Shown here in pieces: positions 10,415-19,094 of a DNA stretch of 64,000 nucleotides (the stretch's first letter is position 1; each line of letters begins with the position of its first letter). Under the pieces are notes generated by a model. It was not told where the DNA came from, did no database searches, and saw nothing but the letters and a program-made list of their open reading frames with translations. Where the stretch lies: contig CAJNDS010002118.1 in the NCBI GenBank assembly GCA_905221605.1, positions 457,501 through 521,500 on the forward strand, in the 5' to 3' direction. The translations under genes were made by a program, and so were the position numbers. This DNA comes from Symbiodinium natans. Lineage: Eukaryota; Sar; Dinophyceae; Suessiales; Symbiodiniaceae.

Positions 10415-13400
10415 CTGGCCGGCACTAGGTTCGGCAGCTGGGTCTCGGGTTTGAGGGTTTTGGGTTGAAGGTTAGGGTATAAGGTTTAGGGTTTAGGGTT
10501 TAGGGCTTAGGGTCTAGGGTTTAGGGTTTAGGGTTTAGGGTCTAGGGTTTGGGGTTTAGGGCTTAGGGTTCTGGGTAGGGTTTGGGGGTTAGAGGGGCGG
10601 CTCAAACAAGGGATGCAGAACCCTAGTTAAAGAACCCGAGATAAGGACCCTACTAGTTCAGAACTCGAACCATGACCCTGCTAGGATCCAGACAACTCAC
10701 CGATTAGGGTTTGGAGCTTCAGGGTTCAAAATTTTGAGAGTTTTGGAGGTTAAGAGTGTAGCAGACCTCGGCGCAAAGACATCACCCCGGCCTGTCTTTT
10801 CCTCCTCGACAAGTCCCAGTTCGGCCAGGAGCTCGGTGCACTCGTCCTAAAGCACCAAGCTCGAATGCATGATCTGGAGCTTCTGAAAAGAGACCTGAAG
10901 CACCAGACTCCACCACCCTTGAACCGCGAATCGTTGCAGGGCTCAGGGTTCAGGCTCTAGGGTTCGGGGGTTCAGGGAGCTCAGGTGCGACATACGGCTG
11001 ATGCTTGCAGGATAGCCAGGCTTAGGTTTAGGGTTTAGGGTTAGGGTTTAGGGTTTAGGGTTTAGGGTTTAGGGTTTAGGGTTTAGGGTTTAGGGTTTAG
11101 GGTTTAGGGTTTAGGGTTTAGGGTTTAGGGTTTATAGAGACGCACGTAGAGACGCAGTTGGAAGACCTCGAGCCTTTCCTTGCTGGTTCTCAATAGGGAT
11201 GCCCAACAGCACTTTCCGTCAAGCACCCTCCATCCTCAAGCATCTACGGGCAGCTTTTGAAGTCATGATCCCTTTTCGGGGAACTGTACATGTACAGCTT
11301 ATCTTCGAATTGGGATGTTTATGTTCCCCCTCATACTAAAAGCCCTTAATAGGGATTACACAATACCCCTACTATACTCCCTGTTAAGGACTGTTAGATT
11401 AGCATAAGGGGAATCATCCCAACCCATAGGGTCTCTAAACCCTAAACCCTAAACCCTAAACCCTAAACCCTAAACCCTAAACCCTAAACCCCAAAGCTTC
11501 GAACCCGAAGAGTAACCTCCTACAGAGGGACCATGCGATGCAGCTGTATCGAGAATAAAAGAGCTCCTCCAGGGACACGGCGCCCGCAATGCCAACTCCC
11601 GGATCCTGCACAAAAGAGCAGGTTTAGGGCTTAGGGCTTAGGGCTTAGGGCTTAGGGTTTAGGGTTTAGGGTTTAAGGTTTAGGGTTTAGGGTTTAGGGT
11701 TTAGGGTTTAGGGTTTCGGGTTTCGGGTTTAGGGGTTAGGGGTTTGGGGTTTGGGGGTGGGGCTTAGGGATTAAGGATTCGGGCCACCGCACGGCGAAGT
11801 AAGCACAACAAAGGCCCTGAGAATCTTCACTGCCTCAACATCCTGCACCCTGAAACTCCAAGCCCCACTTCAGACAGCATAAAGAATCACCAGCATCATC
11901 CCTTTCAAATCCCGGTGAAAAACGCCCTCAAGCCTTCACCCTGCACTCTAAAGCCTCAAATCCTGAGCCCCAATCCCAAACCCTTACTTCTAAGGATCGT
12001 TATCCTTCAGGAAACATGAGGCTTGGAGAACCCCCAAACCACCAGTGTACGGCGTAATTTAAGGTAGAGCTCTCAGCGGCTATGTGAAACCCTGTATACC
12101 TACCCATGGTTTTCAAGAGCCACGCACCGAACCCAGAAGCCCTTCTCTGGAGTAGACCCTGGACAAAAACCCTTTATAGGTCTAAGTAGCTATAGCAGGA
12201 ACCCAGAACCAAAGAAAGCATTAAAGTATAGTATAGTACTCCAAAAACATGTTTCTTTCAAGAGCCTTAAACCCTAAACCCTCAACCCTCAACCCTCAAC
12301 CCTCAACCCTAAACCCTAAACCCTCAACCCTAAACCCTAAACCCTAACACCTGAACCCTAAACCCTAGAAAGCCTCAGGTGGTGGCGGAGGTGGCTGGGA
12401 GGCCTCACAGGCTTCGAGATGAACACTGAAAGGCCAAGGGTTTTTGGGCTTCAAGGTTTGGGGTTTAGGGTTTGGGGTTTAGGGTTTAGGGTTTAGGGTT
12501 TAGGGTTTAGGGTTTAGGGGTTAGGGGTTAGGGGTTAGGGGTTAGGGGTTGGGGGTTTAGGAATTAGGAGTTCGAGATTGAGTTCAACGTCAAGTTTGGT
12601 TCAGGGTTTGGTGATGGTCGAGTTTTCATGCTTCACGGTTGTTCCCGAATAGGGTTTACGTGCTAAGGGTTCTGATTCCGACTTCGGCTGAGAGGTCTTT
12701 GGGGGTTCGGAGTTTAGGTTCACGGTTTTGTGGGTTCAGTCTCGGATTCAGAGACTTTAGGCTACATGGCTTTGCAGGGCTTTTGGGACTTAGCGTTTAG
12801 GACTCTAGGCTTAGGGGCATGTCATGCCGATCACTGCCTCATCCTTTTGGTTGGCGTTCTGCACACTCTAAACCCTACACCCTAGACACTAACCCTAAAC
12901 CCTAAACCCTAAACCCTAACCCTAACCCCTAAACCCTAAACCCTAAACCCTAAACCCTAAACCCTAAACCCTAAACCCTAAACCGCCGTGCTCTCCTTCC
13001 ATCCTGCACTCCAGGCTGGAACATGCGGGTGGCCAGTCGGCACAGCAGGGCCCTGAGCTTCAGCTCAAGAAACATCTCTACTATTTGCTTAAACCCTGAA
13101 CCCTAAACCTCAAAAGAATAAAAAATGACAATCCCTATATTACCCTTAATAAGGAAGAATATCTTCATGTTTTCGGGGTTCTTGAGGAATTAGCAGATCT
13201 TCCAGAATCATGAAGGCTGGGTTGAGGGTTGAGGGTTTAGGGTTTAGGGTTTTAGGGTTCACGGTCTTAGGGTTCAGGGTTTAGGGGTTTTGGGTTCAGG
13301 GGATTAGGGTTTAGGGTTTTAGGGTCGTGGGGATCAGGGTTTGGGGTTTGGGGTTTAGGATGTAGGGGATTAGGGTACAAAGGTCTCATAAGACCACGCA

Positions 13401-16400
13401 CTGTTATCGAACCCAGAGTTTCAGCACCCTCATGGGAAAAGACGTGAAACCTTGAATCCCTAAACCCTAAACCCTGAACCCCAAGCCCTAAACTCCACCC
13501 CACCCCCCCCCCCCAACCAAACAGGCCGGAGGCCTCTGTGCTGTCTGACTCGTTCAGCATCTGATCCAGGAGCTGGGTGGAACAGGGCTCCGGAACCTCG
13601 CAGCTAACTAGTTAGGTTTTAGGGTTTAGGGTTTAGGGTTTAAGGTTTAGGGTTTAGGGTTTAGGGTTTAGGGTTTGGGGTTTAGGGTTTAGGGTTTAGG
13701 GTTTAGGGTTTAGGGTTTAGGTTTAGGGTTTAGGGTTTAGGTTTTACTGTACTATGGCGTACAAGCTGTAAATGTGACGGTTTTCAGTAGAGCCTTGAGC
13801 AATGCGAAGGGCGGCCATGGCCCGATGCCACCCTAACACCTTTCTCCCACCCCACGCCGTCTCAGGCGTCAAAACCACCCTTCCTTTTAGGTTTTAGGCC
13901 TAAACTCAAGCCAACCGCCCACTGCCAAAACTTTTTCCGTCCCAGGGCGTCTCGTGTCAGGGGGGTCCCAGGCGTCCCAGAGGGTATTTAGCGGGTTCCC
14001 AGAAAAGTCCCAAACCCGGCCTGACCTGGCCAGAGGCCCCCTGGCGCCTGAGGCACCCTGCGGCGAGGGGCCGGGACCTTCCCTGAGCTGGGGCCCTTGG
14101 ATGCTGGGGGATTAGGGAAAATGGAGATCCGAGCTGTGGGAGGCACCCGGCCACCTGGGTCGACTTGCGCCATCGACGTGGAGGGGCTTAGGCGCCGCAA
14201 CGTAGGGCGGCCTAGGGTTTAGGGTTTAGGGTTTAGGGTTTAGGGGTTAGGGCTTAGGGTTTAGGGTCAAGGTTTCTGGGTTTCGTGCTTGTTGGCGAGT
14301 CTTAAGGCTTCCGGGCCTAAGGCTCTGCTGCATGGCTGGGGCTTCGGACTTTGCAGGTCGAACGATTGGCCAAGCATGGCAGCACCCTTAGCCCGCCCTG
14401 AAGCCTAAACCATAAACCCCAGAAACCAGAAACCCTAAACCCTAAACCCTAAACCCTAAACCCTAAACCCTAAACCCTAAACCTGAACCCCTGAACCTGT
14501 AGAAGCGTGCGCCAGATACCTCTTAAAGACTCAAGATTCCCATAACAACAGCCGAGCCCGACCTGTTTTCAGGGCAATAAGGAATAGGCTACAAGGTTTA
14601 GGGTTTAGGGTTTAGGGTTTAGGGTTTAGGGTTTAGGGTATCTGGGGTTCACTGTTGAGGCTGGCTACGGGTGAGGGAAGCAAGTCGGGATTTGGGGCTT
14701 AAGGCTATGAACACCAAGCCATGAATCCCAGACGAACAACCCTAACCTCCTGAGAGGGCCAGTCCTCCAAATGAGGGCGCCTCTTGCGCATGATTGGGGA
14801 GCTGACCCTGTACTAACCCCCGACATCTGAACCCTAAACCCCTTACAACCCCAAAACCCCTTACACCCTAGACCTCTGAACCCTTCACCCCACACCCAAA
14901 AAGCCTAAACCCTGTCATGTAGGGCACCGGGAAAGAAGGAGAACCCCAAAACCCCAAAACCCCAAAACCCCAAAACCCCAAAACCCCAAAACCCCCTGTC
15001 ATGTAGGGTGCCGAAAAAGAAGGAGAAGCGAAAAAATTGAAAGCTGATTCGACCGAGCCTTCCCTCCGCCATGAACCCCTGACTCGGGTGGCCTCAGAGG
15101 GTTTAGGGGTTCAGGGATTTGGGGGTTTAGGGTTTTGGGATTTGGGGTTTAGGGTCTAGGGTGCAGGGATTTGGGGTTTAGGGTTTAGGGTTTAGGGGAT
15201 GTGGGGTCTAGGGTTTAGGGTTTAGGGGATGTGGGGTCTGGGGTTTAGGGTTTAGGGGATGTGGGGTCTTGCGCCTTGAGGACGCTGTTGGGTTGAGGGT
15301 TGCGGGGCTGGGGTTTGAACTTTGGGCAGTTCCAGGCCTCAGAGATTCAAGGCTCGACCTCTTGGGGGAGTCTACTCCTTTTGCCAGCTTAGGCACTACG
15401 ACTGTGCAAAATGTGCCACCATTTTGGGCTTCTGCGAAAGGCGCCTGCCTTGTGTCTTGGTGCCGTACTCGTGCCCAAGGGTCTTGTAGTTGATGTTGCT
15501 TACATATGCAGATAACTCAAACGCAAGGTTGCCATGTGCTTTGTAGAGAGTGATAAGGGGTACCTGGTTGGCTCTTTTCCTCCACCCTCAGATGGACAAA
15601 GGGGACCCTTTAGGGGGGTTTGGGGCTGTAGGGCTTAGGGCTTAGGGCTTAGGGTTTAGGGTTTAAGGTTTAGGGTTTAGGGTTTTGGGTTTAGGGTTTT
15701 GGGTTTTGGGTTTTGGGTTTTGGGTTTTGGGTTTGGGGTTTTGGGTTTTGGGTTTTGGGTTTTGGGTTTTGGGTTTGGTTTAGGGTTTAACGTACTTTTG
15801 GGAGCTCTTCGTCCCCTGGGCACCGCACAAAGCCAGTAGACTCGGGGCAGGCGCCTCAGGCGGAGACGAGCCCGAAACCATGAACACGACCCAAATGCCA
15901 AGGCCCTCAAAGCTTGGGGTTTAGGGTTTAGGGTTTAGGGTTTAGGGTTTAGGGTTTAGGGTTTAGGGTTTAGGGTTTAGGGTTTAGGGTTTAGGGTTTA
16001 GGGTTTAGGGTTTAGGGTTTAGGGTTTAGGGTAGGGCCTCGGGCGTGTCGGGTTGCAAGCATTGCTTGGAGGTCATGGTACTTCTTAGCCAATTAGAACA
16101 GTACTTACAACTGTACTTGTAACCATATTCGGGCACTTAAGGGGCTTACAAGTGGGTTATTAGTACTGTTATAATTTGGTTAATATGTACCATGAACCTC
16201 CAAGCGGGCGTTTGGGATCCAAAGCGGGAGCCCAGGCATTCTGGGTGTTTAGGGACGTTGAGGGCTTTGCCTCCTTTTAACCCGGAGCCCTAAACCCCAA
16301 ACCCTCCCAAACCCCAAACCCTGTTAGGACTTGGGGGCTGCGATGGGAGAGTGTCGGGCCTCTGCTGGACGGCTGGGTGTGGCCTCATCACGTGCCACCT

Positions 16401-17823
16401 GCGGTTTAGGGCTTGAGGCGAAAGGGATTTCATGCATGAAGGGAGTTACATGGTTTGAGGGATGAAGGGATGAAGGGATTGTGGGTTTAAGGGTTTAAGA
16501 GTCCAAGGCTTCTGCACTCCACACCAAAGTCCTTCAACCCTAAACCCTGAACCCCGAGCCCTCAAGCTCAAACCCCTTCTCTACACCAAACACCCGAAGC
16601 CGCCAGACCATGGCTTCACACCCAAAAACCTGGACCCTACCGCCTCAGCCAGAGGCTTGGAGGGTCTTAGGGGTTCAGGGCTTCAGGGATCTTGGTGGTT
16701 TAGGAATTTGGAAAACCTAAACCCTAACCCTAAACCCCTAAACCCCTAAACCCTAAACTCTATAAGCCCGAAGTTTCAGGGAATCGACTGCCTTCGCTTG
16801 CGCTTCGACGAAGAAGCTCTGTACAATGCGGTGCATCGGCGCCCGGCCCCTGAGCTTTGTTAGGGCTTGGAGTTTAGGGTTTCGGGTTTGGGATTTAGGG
16901 TTTCAGGGTTTAGGGTTTAGGGTTTAGGGTTTAGCGTTTAGCGTTTAGCGTTTTGCGTTTTGCATTTCGCGTTTTGCGTTTAGGGTTTAGGGTTTAGGTT
17001 TTGGGGTTGAAGGTTTAGGGTTTAGGGTTTAGGGTTTAGGGTTTAGGGTTTAGGGTTTAGGGTTTAGGGTTTAGGGTTTAGGGCTTAGGGCTTAGGGCTT
17101 AGGGCTTAGGGCTTAGGGCTTAGGGCTTAGGGCTTAGGGCTTAGGGCTTAGGGCTTAGGGCTTAGGGCTTAGGGCTTAGGGCTTAGGGTTTAGGTAGGGC
17201 TTAGGTCTTAGAATTTAGGGCTTAGGGATTCATAATGACAGTGTCTTGAATTGGCCGGTACCAAGGGGTATATATGAAACTTAGGCCGGGGGAGGGAGGG
17301 AGTTCTGGGGCAAGGTCTTACAGTTTGGGTGAGGATTCTGGGCTGCATTGCGGCTGACAAAGCCAGCCAGAGTTCCAAGAGCAGCAACCCAAGTCGAAGT
17401 CCTGTCTTGCTTGGCGGCGGCGGAAGGAACAATCCTAATACAGGAGCCTGGATAGTAACAAAACTGTCCCCTTTGAATCTGAAGAATACCTACCCTACAC
17501 CCTGAAGACCCGAAAGCCCAAGATACTCAAACATGCCTCTGACACCATTGAGGCACAGCTGCGCACAAGCCGTTGCTGTCCGATGCTTGCAAGACCCTAA
17601 ACCCTAAACCCTGAACCCTAAACCCTAAACCCTAAACCCTAAACCTCAAGCCCTAAGCCCTAAGCCCTAAGCCCTAAAGCCCTAAGCCCTAAGCCCTAAG
17701 CCCTAAACCCTAAACCCTAAACCCAAGTCATGCGACCCCGGCTTCATACCTGCGGAAGGCGTTCTCAATCTTCCTCGTCATCTGCGCTGCACATCTTCGA
17801 ACCAAGTCGAAGGGCATGACCAT
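10353..17823 (-). CDS. Multi-exon gene of unknown function
   Basis: Directly downstream of the kinase gene on the same strand. An ATG at 17823, with an in-frame stop two codons upstream, opens a chain of small exons that join in phase using GT, GC and GA donors like the kinase gene. Exons 1-10 are listed separately; exon 11 and later islands (13537-13603, 13004-13075, 12824-12858, 12374-12425, 11793-11842, 11540-11605, 10792-10846, 10353-10414) are coding-like but their joins are less sure. The last ends in TAG at 10353. I recognise no domain. The predicted protein has amphipathic helical stretches, a PPPPPP run and no clear signal peptide or transmembrane segment. Confidence 0.6.
10792..10846 (-). 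CDS. Probable exon
   Basis: DECTELLAELGLVEEEKT plus one base, acceptor TTTAG|GAC, GC donor, phase 1. The opposite strand is also open here (KSQFGQELGALVLKHQ), so strand rests on the splice signals and the following exon. Confidence 0.5.
11310..11422. mobile_element. MITE-like family A, copy 3
   Basis: TTGGGATGTTTATGTTCCCC to AAGGGGAATCATCCCAA, with CCCTTAATAGGGATTA and CCCTGTTAAGGACTGTTA inside. Confidence 0.62.
11540..11605 (-). CDS. Possible exon, frame unclear
   Basis: After CAG|GAT all three frames stay open for about 25 codons. The frame reading AGAVSLEELFYSRYSCIAW looks best. It is flanked by CCCTAAA (left) and TTTAGGG (right). Confidence 0.38.
11793..11842 (-). CDS. Probable exon
   Basis: DVEAVKILRAFVVLTS, acceptor CAG|GAT, phase 0 in; several possible donors. 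Confidence 0.48.
12374..12425 (-). CDS. Probable exon with proline run
   Basis: VHLEACEASQPPPPPPE; acceptor TTTCAG, donor GAG|GC, phase 0 out. CCCTAAA on the left and TTTAGGG on the right. Confidence 0.5.
12824..12858 (-). CDS. Probable short exon
   Basis: NANQKDEAVIG plus two bases; acceptor CAG|AAC, a GA donor in phase with the next island. Another GA five bases or more earlier is possible. Confidence 0.42.
13004..13075 (-). CDS. Probable exon
   Basis: 24 codons, MFLELKLRALLCRLATRMFQ then PGVQ, phase 0 on both sides, GA donor. Strong amphipathic helix. Confidence 0.58.
13108..13192. mobile_element. MITE-like family C, copy 1
   Basis: ATAAAAAATGACAATCCCTA then TTACCCTTAATAAGGAAGAA and TTTTCGGGGTTCTTGAGG. 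Matches the copy at 34.1 kb over its whole length. Confidence 0.55.
13537..13603 (-). CDS. Probable exon
   Basis: CEVPEPCSTQLLDQMLNESD then ST, entered in phase 2 and left at ACA|GA in phase 0. The helix LLDQMLNES is convincingly coding. Confidence 0.52.
13749..13985. repeat. Dispersed repeat F, copy 1
   Basis: Shares TATGGCGTACAAGCTGT, GCCATGGCCCGAT, CCCACCCCACGCCGTCTCAG and GGCGTCTCGTGTCAGG with 39710-40145; the intact version without the insertion. Confidence 0.6.
14337..14397 (-). CDS. Unknown gene, exon 11 (3' end uncertain)
   Basis: (G)RAKGAAMLGQSFDLQSPKP. Three possible GC/GA donors (exon ending at 14346, 14343 or 14337) all leave phase 2. Confidence 0.45.
14520..14562 (-). CDS. Unknown gene, exon 10
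   Basis: VGLGCCYGNLESLR plus one base. GT donor (GTATCT) in phase with the next island. Confidence 0.5.
14750..14807 (-). CDS. Unknown gene, exon 9
   Basis: VSSPIMRKRRPHLEDWPSQ, a basic patch. GA donor, phase 0. Confidence 0.58.
15059..15092 (-). CDS. Unknown gene, exon 8
   Basis: GHPSQGFMAEG(R), 34 nt, phase 1 in and phase 2 out, GC donor. Confidence 0.5.
15449..15563 (-). CDS. Unknown gene, exon 7
   Basis: 38 codons, the longest exon of this gene: VPLITLYKAHGNLAFELSAY then VSNINYKTLGHEYGTKTQ. Acceptor AG|GT, GC donor, phase 1. Strongly protein-like, but I do not recognise the family. Confidence 0.68.
15855..15905 (-). CDS. Unknown gene, exon 6
   Basis: GLGIWVVFMVSGSSPPE, 17 codons, phase 0 on both sides, donor GAG|GC. 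Confidence 0.55.
16085..16203. mobile_element. MITE-like family E, copy 1
   Basis: TTAGCCAATTAGAACAGTAC to ATTTGGTTAATATGTACCAT, an imperfect inverted repeat, then GAACCTCCAAGC. Confidence 0.6.
16360..16398 (-). CDS. Unknown gene, exon 5
   Basis: VARDEATPSRPAE, 13 codons, phase 0 on both sides; acceptor AG|GT, donor GAG|GC. Confidence 0.5.
16792..16849 (-). CDS. Unknown gene, exon 4
   Basis: GRAPMHRIVQSFFVEAQAK, amphipathic helix. Acceptor AG|GG, donor AAG|GC, phase 0. CCCTAAA lies left and TTTAGGG right on the + strand. Confidence 0.58.
17339..17409 (-). CDS. Unknown gene, exon 3
   Basis: QDRTSTWVAALGTLAGFVSR then NAA(Q), clearly protein-like. GA donor, phase 2. Confidence 0.6.
17537..17585 (-). 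CDS. Unknown gene, exon 2
   Basis: SIGQQRLVRSCASMVSE, entered in phase 2 and left in phase 0 at GAG|GC. An alternative acceptor ten bases on reads SNGLCAAVPQW. Confidence 0.5.
17750..17823 (-). CDS. Unknown gene, exon 1
   Basis: MVMPFDLVRRCAAQMTRKIE then NAFR; basic, helical. Donor CAG|GTATGA, phase 2. Confidence 0.6.
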
Positions 17824-18153
17824 CAACGGTCAAGTCCGAACAAACACTAGCCGGCTTCGGCTCAACAATAGGTTTAGGGTTTAGGGTTGAGGGTTTAGGG
17901 ACAAGGGATAAAGACACTGTTGGATGCTCATTTCAGCTCTCAACAAAATTGCGCAGGCGATGACGCTTGCAGTGCATGCAGGATATTCAGTGGATGTTCC
18001 AAGCGTGCTCCGGTTCAGAACAAGGCCAGCCTGAAGAAATACAAAATCCCCTCTTGCGTAAAAATGTACATTGAAACTGTTCACCTCTCTTGGTGCCATC
18101 AATGGCGACCTACATGCACCATCTCACCCTCAAGCGAGGGATAACCAAGCTCT

Positions 18154-19094
18154 CTACTCGACCACGACTGCGGTAAGCTCAGTCTGCTCGCTCAAGCCAA
18201 GTTCTGCCAGCTGTGTATCACCAGAAGGAAGCTGTATGTCCCCATGCAGCAAACACATCTTGTCGGACGGCAATTCCAACACGGCTGCGACTCCTTCTAT
18301 GACATCATGCATGCTCAGGTTCAGTGGGGCACTGATCCTTGCTAGTTGATGCCCGGATTTCACTGTCAGTGGTAAGAAGCCGAGCGCTGCCGCTTGCTCC
18401 TCAATTCTCTGATGTGCCTCTAGACTTTCCTTCAGAGTTTCGGTGAACCAAAGTGGAAACTCACTTGCACTGAGTGTGTCCGTCCCATCTTGACTGAATC
18501 TTCCGATTGAGGTCTTGAGTGCCTCCGGGGGGATGCCACTCATGGTCATGCCCAGGCCAATGTGCAAATCATCGCAAAGAGTGTGCACCTCCCTGAGCTC
18601 AAGGGTACTATTGCGATTCTTGTCATAGCGCCGAAAGTACATGTTGCACAGACCTTTCAGCAAAGCCGGCGAGTTCAGCAAGGCTTTCCCAAGCGAGCTG
18701 GTCATTGTAGGAGGGACCACGGGCAAACCGTTGCAGTGGGAGCAATGCGGGCCATGATGGTCCCTTCCGAGTCGGGCTTCCTGCTCCGACGTGTATCCAA
18801 AGGGAGTGATCTTCCAACTCCCCAGGTCTTCGACGGGCTGCGCTGGCTGTGCCACAATGTCCGGGGCTCGCAGGGATGTTGAAGCCCGGCTTGAAGTTCC
18901 TGTCTGAGTCGGTTCTGCAACCGGCCCACATTCTCCCACTCCCAAGCGCCGCTGCTGCTCCTGCGTGCACACCGCTGCTTTCAAGCTCCCCAGGTCTTTG
19001 ATGCCCAAGGGCCGTTCGATCTGTCCAAGTGTCCATGCAGGGTCAACCACCATGGCAGCAAGGGTCCGAACAAGCAGAAGCAGCTTCGGCCAAA
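18154..19094 (-). CDS. Kinase last exon 17 (EF-hand and ubiquitin-like domains)
   Basis: Long open terminal exon ending in TAG. It contains two imperfect repeats around DLGSLK and DLGSWK, each followed by a (Q/S)EQxxRLG stretch, then GPHCSHCNG with a CxxC. Next comes an EF-hand loop DKNRNSTLELRE with all ligand positions good, a second, degenerate loop ending ASEF, and about 70 C-terminal residues with a ubiquitin-like layout (KSG, LLHG, ELTAVVVE). An ATG at 19053 could instead start a separate 299-residue protein. I prefer the fusion because phases match and the kinase has no other stop. Confidence 0.78.

Larger units (their letters stand above)
9720..13330. repeat. Telomere-type arrays between candidate exons
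   Basis: Main blocks: TTAGGGC then TTTAGGG 9917-10060; TTTAGGG 10480-10560, 11021-11130, 11620-11735 and 12460-12520; CCCTAAA 11435-11490, 12265-12365 and 12880-12983. These behave as intron filler of the unknown gene. Confidence 0.85.
13610..17730. repeat. Telomere-type arrays in introns of the unknown gene
   Basis: TTTAGGG 13615-13745, 14213-14270, 14594-14640, 15913-16035 and 16990-17080; TTAGGGC 17080-17190; TTTTGGG 15690-15775; CCCCAAAA 14941-14995; CCCTAAA 14425-14485 and 17595-17645. Each variant is locally homogeneous. Confidence 0.88.

Noticed and set aside
18562-18882. Plus-strand and other minus-frame ORFs of 75-137 codons
   Set aside because: Shadows of the last kinase exon, which has the EF-hand frame.
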